From positions 117,750-181,749 of the forward strand of contig NZ_AYZD01000017.1 of assembly GCF_001436755.1 (NCBI RefSeq): a stretch of 64,000 nt of DNA, written 5' to 3'. The stretch is from Liquorilactobacillus aquaticus DSM 21051 (GTDB taxonomy: Bacteria > Bacillota > Bacilli > Lactobacillales > Lactobacillaceae). The notes under the pieces were generated by a model, which made no database searches, was not told the origin of the DNA, and saw only the letters and a list, made by a program, of their open reading frames with translations. A program made the translations under genes and the position numbers. This document shows, piece by piece, positions 1-8,423 of the stretch. Numbering within the stretch: the first letter of the stretch is position 1; every line of letters begins with the position of its first letter.

Positions 1-2075
1 CGCAAGGCTCTTCGCGTGCGCAACTTCATTTGCGTCAGATCTTGGACACTCCAGGGGTAAACGCCAAAGTGCTGCCGGGAAATGAGTTTTTGCTAGGCAA
101 TGTTAAAGAAGCCTTTGATGATAATGGGGTCATCAAAGATCAACAAACGATCAAATTTCTCGAAGATTGCTTTAATGAGTTTTTGACTTTCGTAGAGGCT
201 CATCAGAACGCACTAGCATCTAATAAGGGAACACAGCATGAAGATGGTGGGGTGCGTTGGGATAAAGCATACGATGTACTTGTTTTAGGTTTTGGCGCTG
301 CAGGTGCTACTGCAGCACGCTTTGCAGCAGATAAAGGGGCTAAAGTGCTTTTGGTTGATGCGGCACCAGAAGGGCATGAAGGCGGTAATACTCGTTATGC
401 AGGCCAAGTTGTTTTGACGGGGTATGATTACGATAAGATGATGGCATATTTTAAACAGCTGTTTGGGCCGATTGAAATTGATGAGAAGATATTGTCCGTT
501 TATGTCGATGGAATAGTCCACATGACTGAATATTTCCAAAAGCACTTGGGAGTTGAACAGCCGGTAAGCTATAACAGGATTCATCGGGATCCTGATTATC
601 AAGCCTTTGCTAATGGACTGTCACCTGAATATCCAGAGTTTGAAGGAGCTGATACAGTCGATTTGACGACTGTTCACGATGGTTATTTCGATGCGTCGCT
701 ATGGAAAAATCTGCGTAAGCAAGTTACCGATCGCGGCAAACAAATTGATGTCTGGTTTGCTTCACCAGCTAAACATCTGATTCAAGATCCCGTTTCAAAA
801 GCTGTTTTGGGTGTACAAATTCAACGCGGTGATAGTTTGGTAAATATTCGTGCCCGTAATGGAGTTGTTTTGGCAACCGGAGGTTTTGAGAATAATCAGC
901 ACTATATTCAAACTTTTATCGGTGTGCCTAAGCTGAAAGTAATCGGTACCTTGTATAATAAGGGTGATGGAATTCAAATGGCACAGGAAGCGGGAGCTGC
1001 TTTTTGGCATATGAAAAGTTATGAAGGTTATGGGTTCAACACTAGTTTTACCTTTGAAAACTCTGAGGAAGAACGCGGGAAGTTCATCTTGGATCCTTGG
1101 GCAGATCTGTCCCATGGCAGCATATTTGTTGCGGCTGATGATGGCAGCCGTTACTTGCGTGAGGATGAACATGGGCGGCATGGACATATATACGAACATG
1201 GCAGCTGGCATAATCCAACTGTGTATGAACATCCGCACCTTATTTTTGACGAAGCACAATACAATAAAATTGGGAAGCAAAAGCTGCCTTATCCGAAGTT
1301 CTTTGATATAACAATCAAGGCAGACACTCTGACTGAGCTCGCTGCTAAGATCAAAGCTGATCCAGTCATTTTAGAAAAAACAGTAAAGGATTTTAATGAG
1401 GCTGCAGAGAAGGGTGTAGATGCGATCTTTGGTCGATCAGCAGATTCGATGCAACCCTTTGGAAATGGTCCCTTTTATGCAACACCACTTGCGACAGCTA
1501 TGTTAAACACACAAGGTGGAGCACAGCGAAATGAAAAAGCTGAAGTAATAAGTGCAAGCGGCGCTCCAATTCCACATCTCTATAGTGCAGGTGAATTTGG
1601 CGGAATTAATGCTAACCAATATAATGGTGGTGGAAATTTAGCAGAATGTTTGATCTTTGGAAAGATTGCTGGTGAAAATGCAGCGCTTCCGAAGTCAGAT
1701 AAATCCAGCGTTGCTCTTGAAGATGATGCACCAACTGCAACAGCAGATTTTGCAATAGCTAGTGATCTGCAAACCGCTTCTAGTGATGAGATCAAACTTG
1801 GGGAAAATCAGTATCTTGGTCGCAGCAACGCGGGAATTGGCGGTGAGATTTTAGTACGGATAACAGTTGATGAACAGCAGAACTTGCGCGATGTAGAAAT
1901 ATTGAAGCAAAGCGAAAGCGGGGATGTCAGTGCAGAAGCACTTGAAAAAATTCCTCGTGAAATGGTGACTCACAACACCTATGAAGTGGATGCAGTCTCA
2001 GGTGCTTCCGCAACCAGTAGGGGGTTGAAAGCAGCTGTTAAAGATGCCCTGAGTCAGATTGAAGCAAAGAACTAA
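1..2075 (+). CDS. NADH-dependent unsaturated-acid reductase, HcrB/CrdB-like catalytic subunit (5' end outside window)
   Basis: The reading frame is open to the left edge (first full codon at base 3), so the true start lies outside. The visible part holds the end of an NADPH-dependent FMN reductase domain (LPGNEFLLGNV, then CFNEFL), a FAD_binding_2 domain opening with the dinucleotide motif LVLGFGAAGATAARFA (bases about 280-325) and closing with GGGNLAECLIFGKIAGENAA, and a C-terminal FMN_bind domain with the ApbE target DAVSGAS (bases 1989-2009), whose last Ser is the expected covalent FMN site. This domain order matches the soluble NADH:(hydroxy)cinnamate/acrylate reductases of Lactiplantibacillus (HcrB) and Vibrio (CrdB/ArdB), not quinol-linked fumarate reductase. 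About 120 residues would be missing compared with an 812-residue HcrB. The following apbE supports flavinylation. The substrate is inferred, and fumarate or urocanate remain possible. An internal TTG at 30 is a pseudo-start. Confidence 0.85.
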   Translation, partial: QGSSRAQLHLRQILDTPGVNAKVLPGNEFLLGNVKEAFDDNGVIKDQQTIKFLEDCFNEFLTFVEAHQNALASNKGTQHEDGGVRWDKAYDVLVLGFGAAGATAARFAADKGAKVLLVDAAPEGHEGGNTRYAGQVVLTGYDYDKMMAYFKQLFGPIEIDEKILSVYVDGIVHMTEYFQKHLGVEQPVSYNRIHRDPDYQAFANGLSPEYPEFEGADTVDLTTVHDGYFDASLWKNLRKQVTDRGKQIDVWFASPAKHLIQDPVSKAVLGVQIQRGDSLVNIRARNGVVLATGGFENNQHYIQTFIGVPKLKVIGTLYNKGDGIQMAQEAGAAFWHMKSYEGYGFNTSFTFENSEEERGKFILDPWADLSHGSIFVAADDGSRYLREDEHGRHGHIYEHGSWHNPTVYEHPHLIFDEAQYNKIGKQKLPYPKFFDITIKADTLTELAAKIKADPVILEKTVKDFNEAAEKGVDAIFGRSADSMQPFGNGPFYATPLATAMLNTQGGAQRNEKAEVISASGAPIPHLYSAGEFGGINANQYNGGGNLAECLIFGKIAGENAALPKSDKSSVALEDDAPTATADFAIASDLQTASSDEIKLGENQYLGRSNAGIGGEILVRITVDEQQNLRDVEILKQSESGDVSAEALEKIPREMVTHNTYEVDAVSGASATSRGLKAAVKDALSQIEAKN

Positions 2076-2109
2076 ACAGTATGGTTACTTTAGAAAGGAG
2101 TAGACTAAA

Positions 2110-3240
2110 ATGAAATTAGTCGCGATCGTTGGAACAAATGCCGCTTTTTCCTATAATCGGATCTTGCTGCATTATATGCAGCAGCATTTTGAAAAAATAG
2201 CAGAAATCGAGGTATGCGAGATTAATGAGTTACCGCCTTTTTGTGAGGATCTGCCTGTCAAAAAAGAATCAAAAATTATGGAATTAGCCTATAAAATTAC
2301 AAAAGCGGATGGAGTAGTTTTTGCTTGTCCTGAATATGATCATTCTATTCCAGCACCCTTGAAAAGTGCAATCGAATGGCTTTCGTATGAGATCGATCCT
2401 TTGAAACAAAAACCGGTTTTAATTGTGGGGGCTTCCTATGGTCCCCAAGGCTCATCAAGAGCACAACAACATTTACGTCAAATTTTAGCGTCTCCGGATG
2501 CTAATGCAAATGTGCTGCCAGGAAACGAATTTTTATTGGGTAATGTCGCCCAGGTTTTTGACAAAGAAGGGCAGCTTGGAGATCAACAGGCGATTAAACA
2601 GTTGAACAGTTGTTTTAATGAATTCCTGAGTTATATAAGAATTTTGCAGGCAGATGCTCGAGAAGATAAAAGTTTTAACTCTGTTAAAAATCCGTTTTTT
2701 AGTGATGCAACAGTTCAATTTCCAACCGGTAAGCTGAAATTGCTGGAAATCCAACAACTGTTAAGTACACTGCCGTTTGAGCTGGATTTCATTGATGCAG
2801 ATGATGAGTTTGCATGGTTTTCCGACAAAGCTCAGCGGGAACATGTCCGCTCTGTTGACGATCTTGGAGAACCGGTTAAAGATTGTCACCCACCGCAAGC
2901 TGTCCCAGCAGTTTTAAAGATTCTTTCTGATTTCAGATCTGGGGCAAAAGATCGTGTTGAGCGTTGCTTCATAGCGCAGGGGCATCCGATTTACACTCAA
3001 TACTTGGCTGTGCGCGATAGTAGTAATAAATATTTGGGAACGTTGGAGATTACTAGTAACGTAGAGCATCTCAAAAATTTGTTGGAAACAGGTGCTTTTA
3101 GCAGTGAGGCAGGTTCGGTAAAAGCAGCTTCCCAAAGCACTAAAGAAAGTAAAGAAAATGAGGCGGATGCAGTCACAGGCGCTTCCCAGCATGATGGTAG
3201 CTGGGATGACACCTCATCATCAGGAAGTATGCATGGATAA
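2110..3240 (+). CDS. FMN reductase-PAS protein with flavinylation-motif tail, HcrA/CrdA-like subunit
   Basis: 376 residues starting behind AGAAAGGAG, 34 bp after the HcrB-like gene. Residues 1-180 are an NADPH-dependent FMN reductase fold (FACPEYDHSIPAPLKSAIEW) clearly paralogous to the end of the fold seen in the preceding gene. Residues about 210-330 look like a PAS-type domain of the kind found at the end of DUF438 proteins (LPFELDFIDADDEFAWFSD). A low-complexity linker rich in Ser, Lys and Glu then leads to DAVTGAS at residues 353-359 (bases 3166-3186) and a short Ser/Gly/His tail. DAVTGAS is a good ApbE flavinylation motif but there is no surrounding FMN_bind domain. By analogy with two-subunit cinnamate reductases it is probably a regulatory or electron-relay partner of the upstream subunit. 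It is cytoplasmic, with no signal peptide or membrane segment. Confidence 0.8.
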   Translation: MKLVAIVGTNAAFSYNRILLHYMQQHFEKIAEIEVCEINELPPFCEDLPVKKESKIMELAYKITKADGVVFACPEYDHSIPAPLKSAIEWLSYEIDPLKQKPVLIVGASYGPQGSSRAQQHLRQILASPDANANVLPGNEFLLGNVAQVFDKEGQLGDQQAIKQLNSCFNEFLSYIRILQADAREDKSFNSVKNPFFSDATVQFPTGKLKLLEIQQLLSTLPFELDFIDADDEFAWFSDKAQREHVRSVDDLGEPVKDCHPPQAVPAVLKILSDFRSGAKDRVERCFIAQGHPIYTQYLAVRDSSNKYLGTLEITSNVEHLKNLLETGAFSSEAGSVKAASQSTKESKENEADAVTGASQHDGSWDDTSSSGSMHG

Positions 3241-4192
3241 AGATCCCTTGGAGGCAGACCGGATAATTGATCTGGCGCGAAAAAGCGTGAAAAAATCTTT
3301 TTACGCACTTGGTACGACTATCACTCTGACAGCTTTTGGAACGGCTTCTGAAAAAGATCTGGAAGATGCCTATCATTTGATAACTGCTTATGAAGATAAA
3401 TTGACGGTCAATCGCGACAACTCCGAAATTATGGCAATCAATCATGCAGCTGGAAAACATCCAGTTCAAGTTTCAACAGGAGTTTATCGGCTTGTGAAAA
3501 AGGCTGTAGAAACTAGTAGGGAAAATAGCGGTTTTAATGCTGCTATTGGACCGCTGGTTAAGTTGTGGCGGATCGGTTTTAAGGAAGCTAATATTCCTAC
3601 TAAGCAGCAGATTCGTGAAAAAATGACACTGATCGATGCTGCTCGAATAACGCTGAATGATAGAGATCTGACAGTTTTTTTATCAAAAGCTGGAATGGAA
3701 CTTGATTTGGGTGGAATAGCTAAGGGATATATTGCTGATCGTATTCGCAGCTTATGGGATTCACGCGGGATCAGCGCGGGAATCATTAATCTGGGTGGTA
3801 ATCTTTTGATGATCGGGAGCTGTCCGCTGCATGAAGACCAAAAATGGCGAATCGGAGTTCAAAATCCATGGCAAAGAAGAGGAGCTCCACTTTTGCTGGA
3901 GAAAATGGGACCATGCTCCGCGGTTACTTCAGGTGTTTATGAGCGCTATTTTGAAATAGCAGGCAAAAAATATCATCATATTTTGGATTCACGAACAGGG
4001 AACCCCTTAAGAACAGAGTTGCTAAGTGTTACAGTTTTTACACAAGATTCGCTTATAGGTGAAATCGAGTCCACACGTCTTTTTTTCGCGGGCAGCATCC
4101 CTGATGATTGGGGAAAAGGACGCTCTGATTTATATGGAGCGGTGTTTGTTTATCGTGACCACAGTGTCCATAAGTATGGGTTTCAAAAGTAG
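3233..4192 (+). CDS. apbE: FAD:protein FMN transferase (ApbE family)
   Basis: The ATG at 3233 overlaps the preceding stop by 8 bp and follows AGGAAG at 3222-3227, giving 319 residues; an in-frame ATG at 3158 lies deep inside the upstream gene. ApbE signatures are visible: GTTITLTAFG, NRDNSEIMAIN, GPLVKLWRIG, LDLGGIAKGYIADRIR, INLGGNLLMIG, AVTSGVYERYF and HHILDSRTGNPL. ApbE transfers FMN from FAD to Ser/Thr in D-x-x-(S/T)-G-A-(S/T) motifs with Mg2+. There is no signal peptide or lipobox, so this is a cytoplasmic version, matching the two leaderless proteins upstream that carry such motifs. The usual Asp near the C-terminal metal-binding segment (aDalsTa in many homologues) appears as Glu-Ser (IGEIESTRLFFAG), a small departure. 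Co-translation with the two reductase subunits is very likely. Confidence 0.9.
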   Translation: MDKDPLEADRIIDLARKSVKKSFYALGTTITLTAFGTASEKDLEDAYHLITAYEDKLTVNRDNSEIMAINHAAGKHPVQVSTGVYRLVKKAVETSRENSGFNAAIGPLVKLWRIGFKEANIPTKQQIREKMTLIDAARITLNDRDLTVFLSKAGMELDLGGIAKGYIADRIRSLWDSRGISAGIINLGGNLLMIGSCPLHEDQKWRIGVQNPWQRRGAPLLLEKMGPCSAVTSGVYERYFEIAGKKYHHILDSRTGNPLRTELLSVTVFTQDSLIGEIESTRLFFAGSIPDDWGKGRSDLYGAVFVYRDHSVHKYGFQK

Positions 4193-4385
4193 GTCGTATC
4201 CAAAAAATAGGATCCTAATTATTAAAAGGTTTGAAATAAATTGTCAGCGTAAATGAACTATTCTATAGTTGAGTTTACGCGCCAACTAGAAGTGTTTGTG
4301 TACCTATTAAAGCATATTGCATTTTTTCAGAGTAGCGATAGGAAAAGTATGCCAATATTCTTCGAAAAAGAGCTCTATGATTTTT

Positions 4386-4421
4386 GGTGTTGATGGATAA
4401 AACTCCGTCAACACCATTTTT
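4386..4421 (+). terminator. Intrinsic terminator after the reductase-apbE operon
   Basis: An 11-bp stem (GGTGTTGATGG with CCGTCAACACC, one G-U pair) with an 8-base loop is followed by ATTTTT. Apart from this hairpin and a -10-like TATAAT at 4567-4572, the 413-bp gap 4193-4605 holds nothing I recognise. Confidence 0.75.
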
Positions 4422-4605
4422 GTGTGTAACAAACGTGGACTACCATCCTATACTGCAATCAAAGCGAGCAAAATATTAATATCTTTAGAATTAAGCAATC
4501 TAAAAACGACGTGTTTAGGGAAACTATAGAGCTTTAGAATTGAGAACTCTTATTTTCTGACAGTGCTATAATGAGTGAATCAAACATAGAATGGAGCAGC
4601 CTTAT

Positions 4606-5793
4606 ATGCGCAAGTTGAATATTTTCAGCATAATTTTAGCAATAGTTATCTTAACTGGGTGTGGTATTCAGAAGCAAAAAGCAGACAATGCCACAAAAAA
4701 ACAACACACAATGTCTTGAAATCTGACTCAAAAACATGGACTTTCAGCAAGAAGATTACATCTAAGCAGACCCAGAATACTGGTGTTTCTAATGGCCTAT
4801 CAACTTCTGTGGTTGCAAAAATCGGTGATATCTCAAATTGGACGACATCTAAAAATCAATTTATAGCATATCCTATCAATTATAAGCAGGTTTCATTAAA
4901 AAAATGGCAGTCTGATACTCAGAAAAGGTTGGTTAAAAGTGAACAGAGCAAAGTCCCATTGGATGAAGATTGCACAGATTAATGCCGTGCTTAAAAAACT
5001 GGGCGCGGACATTAAGATTAATAAATTGTCAGACTTAGTTTTTTTGGAAACAAAAACTAATAATATGCCTCTGGGTCAGGCTTTTGTCGCCAAGGGTTAT
5101 CATTTATACGCGATTAATCCCCAATATACAGATGCCGAGCAAACTATTACTATTGACCGTGGCCAAGCGTTTACCGATACGCGAACAAAAAAAGCTACCG
5201 GACAAATTGCCCCAGCTAAATTAAATGGCACGTGGATTGCACCTGAAACGACGACTAGTGCTAGTGACACTGGAAAAATAATGGTCAGAGATGGTTACCT
5301 ATATCAGCACCGCTATGATAGTTATGAACGTTCCGCAATTCAGGGTTTGAGTTCGTACCCATTAATTTCATTAAATCAAAACACGACTTATGCTTCACAA
5401 AAAACTAATGCGGCCAGAGCTGGCTACCAATTAACTCAAAAATCTGTCGCTAGTGGTGACAGTCTGGGTTATCTTTATATATTTGTTAGTGAAAACAAAT
5501 TGATTCGAATTGGGCTGGGACAAACTACTACTTATCAGAAAACGAGCACATTGGTGGCAGCAAATGACTTGCCGAAGGATGATATTACGATTTTTGAACA
5601 GCTGGATCAGAAAAATCCAGGTGAAGCAGCTTCGATAATTACAGTCAAAGCCGGTCCAGCGATCGTCGGCATGAGCAGCAGTATTAAATATCTGACTGAT
5701 CCAGATGCTGGGCAAATTACTAGTAATATCCCTGTCGTCAGTCTTGAGAATGGCAAAGTTACCACAAGTGATGAGGAAAGTGGAGTTGATTAA
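4606..5793 (+). pseudogene. Lipoprotein gene broken by two frameshifts
   Basis: An ATG at 4606 opens a lipoprotein signal peptide with lipobox ILTGC, but this frame stops at 4719 after 37 codons. The coding sense continues in the -1 frame from about 4690, just past an A7 run (CCACAAAAAAACAAC), through KTWTFSKKITSKQ to KSEQSKVPLDED, ending at 4982. It then returns to the original frame at about 4960 (KIAQINAVLKKLGADIKI) and runs to 5793. The two shifts compensate, so one changed base on each side would give a roughly 395-residue exported lipoprotein. The C-terminal part (KLNGTWIAPET, GKIMVRDGYLYQHRYDSYERS) resembles Lactobacillaceae surface lipoproteins of unknown function. I cannot name the family. 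A sequencing error at the A7 run is possible for the first shift. The promoter probably uses TATAAT at 4567. Confidence 0.7.
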
Positions 5794-5963
5794 GTTTCTT
5801 GTGCTTGATAAATTTAGAAAGAGCTAGTCGGCAGAGGGTGGCAAGAAGGAAATATAAACAATTCTGATGAATGGAATACGGTTAGCAGCAACTATATTGA
5901 GAAAAAAAGGGCTGGTTTTTTGAAGTTCTTTGTCAACCAGTGCCGATAAGAATCAGTATGAGG

Positions 5964-6001
5964 ATAGGCTGGGTCGAAAGTTAACTTTCGACCCAGCCTA
6001 T
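5964..6001 (+). terminator. 38-bp perfect palindrome, probable terminator and head of an intergenic repeat
   Basis: Bases 5964-5982 (ATAGGCTGGGTCGAAAGTT) are the exact reverse complement of 5983-6001, followed by TTGTTGATT. As RNA it would form a long hairpin with a small loop at its tip. It is the hairpin end of a repeat unit whose other copies begin near 19269 and 46524; see the repeat entry. Confidence 0.7.
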
Positions 6002-6140
6002 TTGTTGATTCCTTCTAAACGTGTTCCATAATTCAGAATTATCCGTTTGACTTCAAATTAGCCATAATAAAGAACGCACTATATTCGTAATTTTGCATTA
6101 GTACTCAAATTTTTCCGATTTAGATCGTCCGCCTATCTTA
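5964..6140 (+). repeat. Dispersed intergenic repeat, copy A
   Basis: After the palindrome come about 140 bp that align by eye with 19320-19440: CTTC-AAATTA, then ACTATATTCGTAAT, then AGTACTCAAATTTTTCCGATTTA. The word TTCGTAA lies about 102 bp from the hairpin centre in this copy (6084) and in the copy at 19394, and about 94 bp in the copy at 46639. The remainder of the 528-bp gap 5794-6321 shows no gene. Confidence 0.55.
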
Positions 6141-6321
6141 TTTTGAGTTTTGGTTTTGAATTTGATACGAATGCGGATGACTTTTTATTTAGCCAAAAGC
6201 CAAAATGATTGTGATGACAGCATGAAAAATGTTTTTTGGAAGAACAACAGGTATTATAAAGATAGATAAAGCAAACCGAAAAACGGCAACTCCGAAAACG
6301 AGAGAAAGGAATGAACGATGT

Positions 6322-7443
6322 ATGAAGAAAATATATATCGCATTAGGAGCAGTGGCAAGTGTTATCTTCATAGCTTTGATCACATTTTTGGTAATTTCGC
6401 CGAATAAAAATAATACCAGTAACACAAAGGAGTCTGATTCAACAAGTGTCTCAGGTTCTTATAAGAAAGCTGAATTGGTTGGGACACCTCGTGTAAGAGC
6501 CAGCGGACTAGAAGCACCGTGGTCGCTTGTCTTTTATAATGATAGCGTTTTAGTTAGTTTGCGTGATAAAGGAGAGATCCGTGAAATTTTAGATAACGAA
6601 AAAACACGGCTTGTCGGCAAAATATCCGGTATTGAACATGTTAGTGAAGATGGCTTGCTGGGGATGGCAGTGAATACCTCAAGTGAAGATCCATATCTAT
6701 ATGTTTACTATTCAACGCCCGAAGACAATCGTATTGTACGTTATGTTTTAAATGGTAAGAAAGGTTCACTTAAATTAGGTAAAGCTGAGGTGATACTTAG
6801 TGGGATATCCAAAGCTGCTAATCATAACGGCGGTCGAATCGCATTTGGACCTGATGGCATGTTATATGCGACTACGGGTGATGCTGGTGATTCTTCCAGC
6901 GCGCAGGATAGAAATTCACTGAATGGTAAAATTTTGCGTATGATGTCAGATGGCAGTGTTCCAAAAAACAATCCCTTTCAAAATTCTCTTGTTTACAGTT
7001 ATGGTCACCGTAACCCTCAGGGAATTGCTTGGTCTACAAATGGAACAATGTATGCAACCGAATTTGGGCAGAACAAATGGGATGAGTTGAATGAAATAAA
7101 ACCGGGACGTAACTATGGTTGGCCGACACATGAAGGAAAAGCCAATACGCAGGGATTCGTTGATCCAGTACAACAGTGGACCCCCGCAGAAGCGAGTCCT
7201 AGTGGAATGGCTTTTTATAACGACGTGTTATTTATTGCAAACCTACGCGGGACGGTTTTGCGTGCAGTTGCGACTTCTGCATTGCAAGAATCGCTTGAAT
7301 ATTTTTCAGGGAAATATGGACGTATTCGAGATGTCGTGATTTCACCTAAAAATGAATTGTGGTTTATCACCAACAATACAGATGGCCGAGGGAACCCTGG
7401 GACCAGAGATGATCGTGTGATGTCAGTTTCAATTAAAAAGTAG
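6322..7443 (+). CDS. Membrane-anchored sugar dehydrogenase-like beta-propeller (GSDH family)
   Basis: The frame is open from further upstream, but the ATG at 6322 gives a clean start: AGAAAGGA at 6303-6310 and a product beginning MKKIYIALGAVASV with a hydrophobic segment to about residue 25. The 373-residue product has the glucose/sorbosone dehydrogenase family signature: LEAPWSLVFYNDS, EDGLLGMAVN, NHNGGRIAFGPDGMLY, TGDAGDSSSAQDRNSLNGK, YGHRNPQGIAW, YATEFGQNKWDELNEI and GRNYGWPTHEG. The family is a six-bladed beta-propeller that in some members uses PQQ. Lactobacilli do not make PQQ as far as is known, so activity and cofactor are open. There is no lipobox, so the N-terminus is probably a signal anchor or uncleaved signal. 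It is monocistronic, ending in the terminator at 7504. Confidence 0.85.
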   Translation: MKKIYIALGAVASVIFIALITFLVISPNKNNTSNTKESDSTSVSGSYKKAELVGTPRVRASGLEAPWSLVFYNDSVLVSLRDKGEIREILDNEKTRLVGKISGIEHVSEDGLLGMAVNTSSEDPYLYVYYSTPEDNRIVRYVLNGKKGSLKLGKAEVILSGISKAANHNGGRIAFGPDGMLYATTGDAGDSSSAQDRNSLNGKILRMMSDGSVPKNNPFQNSLVYSYGHRNPQGIAWSTNGTMYATEFGQNKWDELNEIKPGRNYGWPTHEGKANTQGFVDPVQQWTPAEASPSGMAFYNDVLFIANLRGTVLRAVATSALQESLEYFSGKYGRIRDVVISPKNELWFITNNTDGRGNPGTRDDRVMSVSIKK

Positions 7444-7503
7444 TTTGCCTATAAAGAAAAGCCCGAGGGTGAATTGATTCAGAACCAGAAGTCTTTATGG
7501 TAC

Positions 7504-7543
7504 AAAGAAGAGCTTGCCATATTAAGATGGTAAGCTCTTCTTT
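7504..7543. terminator. Bidirectional terminator
   Basis: A 17-bp stem (AAAGAAGAGCTTGCCAT with ATGGTAAGCTCTTCTTT, one G-U pair) and a 6-base loop lie between two convergent genes. The A and T runs flanking the stem serve both directions. Confidence 0.8.
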
Positions 7544-7570
7544 CTTTAAGTGGTACGGCTAGAATAATAA

Positions 7571-8053
7571 TCATTCATCAAATAAAATGAATTCTTTATA
7601 TTTTCTACTTAAAATAGATAAAATCAAATTTAAACAAGTCATGGAATAGATAGGCTCTTGCCCGTTAACATTTGGCAACAAACCTGCTTCGTAATACAAA
7701 GAATAATCAGCATGTTCAGTCAAATAGTTAGTCCCGAATGAAGTAACAGAACATATGGGGACATTGCTAATTTTTAATGTTTTTATAGCATCTCGTATTC
7801 CAGGAGTATTTCCGCTCAACGAGGTAACTATTACCAGATCTTGCGAAGTAAGTTTATTTGAAATAATTTTTAAATTGGACTCTCCCGCGATTAAAAAATT
7901 TGTTCGTCCTGATATGAATAAGTCATTGGCAAATTCTTTACTGACAAAATCATCAACCACCATTAAGCGTTTTGCGTTTGTATGTCCAGCCCACTGTGTG
8001 ACGACGATTCCGTGAATCAAACGTTGATCAATACGTGCTAATACCAAACTCAT
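7571..8053 (-). CDS. Chimeric protein: PTS mannose-family IIB N-terminus joined to an RpiR-type SIS domain
   Basis: The 160-residue product begins as an ordinary mannose/fructose/sorbose-family IIB (MSLVLARIDQRLIHGIVVTQ, with the phosphorylatable His in RLIHG, and AKRLMVVDD). From about residue 36 it no longer matches IIB. It reads instead as the SIS sugar-phosphate-binding half of RpiR/MurR regulators: FVSKEFANDLFISGRTNFL, DLVIVTSLSGNTPGIRDAI, ICSVTSFGTNYLTEHADYSL. The frame is intact, with a good AAGGAG site and its own promoter. The simplest reading is an in-frame deletion that joined the first gene of a lost PTS operon to the 3' half of a regulator gene. The product would lack the rest of the IIB fold and the HTH, so function is doubtful. 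Confidence 0.75.
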   Translation of the reverse strand: MSLVLARIDQRLIHGIVVTQWAGHTNAKRLMVVDDFVSKEFANDLFISGRTNFLIAGESNLKIISNKLTSQDLVIVTSLSGNTPGIRDAIKTLKISNVPICSVTSFGTNYLTEHADYSLYYEAGLLPNVNGQEPIYSMTCLNLILSILSRKYKEFILFDE

Positions 8054-8083
8054 AATAATCTCTCCTTGTTAGTTGATAACAAA

Positions 8084-8112
8084 AGTATACGGTTGCAATA
8101 AAACGTTTACAA
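8084..8112 (-). promoter_or_regulatory. Promoter with overlapping cre-like site for the IIB/SIS gene
   Basis: On the minus strand TTGTAA (8112-8107), a 17-bp spacer and TATACT (8089-8084) form a good sigma-A promoter. The word TGTAAACGTTTTAT (8111-8098) overlaps the -35 and matches 12 of 14 positions of the catabolite-response element consensus. The layout is the same as at the mtlA promoter (29017-29045). Confidence 0.6.
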
Positions 8113-8296
8113 TGGTTAGCATGGCTTTGGGGAAGTGCAATGCCACTCTTGGGAAAAGCGCCATGAGTCTGGGAATTTTCCCTGACGTATAAGTTATCTA
8201 ATAAAATGAGCAAAAGAAAACTGGGGGGATTTTTTGAGAGGGGTCTGTTCTAAATGCCTCGATATTATTATCTAAAGTCGTTATGTGGATGAATAG

Positions 8297-8342
8297 AAAA
8301 AAATCTCCTAAACTTTATTCAAGTTCAGAAGATGTTTTTTTG
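8297..8342. terminator. Bidirectional terminator downstream of the permease gene
   Basis: A 10-bp stem with two G-U pairs (CTCCTAAACT at 8305-8314 with AGTTCAGAAG at 8322-8331) is flanked by A7 on the left and T7 on the right, so it could act on either strand. It lies about 80 bp past the permease stop codon on the minus strand. The rest of the 370-bp gap 8054-8423 holds only the promoter described for the chimeric gene. Confidence 0.6.
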
Positions 8343-8423
8343 TATAATGAGATTTTTAGCAATCGTAGGTAAATTGAGAGAAAGAACTGAAGATTCTCAA
8401 AAGTATGCAAAAGCTGCAAGAAA

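Noticed and set aside
1..30. TTG at 30 as the start of the first gene
   Set aside because: Upstream codons in frame (QGSSRAQLH) continue the FMN reductase domain seen in the paralogue, so the gene begins outside the window.
795..1280. Long ORF on the minus strand inside the hcrB-like gene
   Set aside because: Shadow frame of a well-conserved flavoprotein; no ribosome site and no recognisable domain.
4690..4720. Programmed -1 ribosomal frameshift at the A AAA AAA run in the lipoprotein gene
   Set aside because: A programmed event would still leave the second, opposite shift near 4960 unexplained, and no stimulatory structure is evident. Decay or a sequencing error is simpler.
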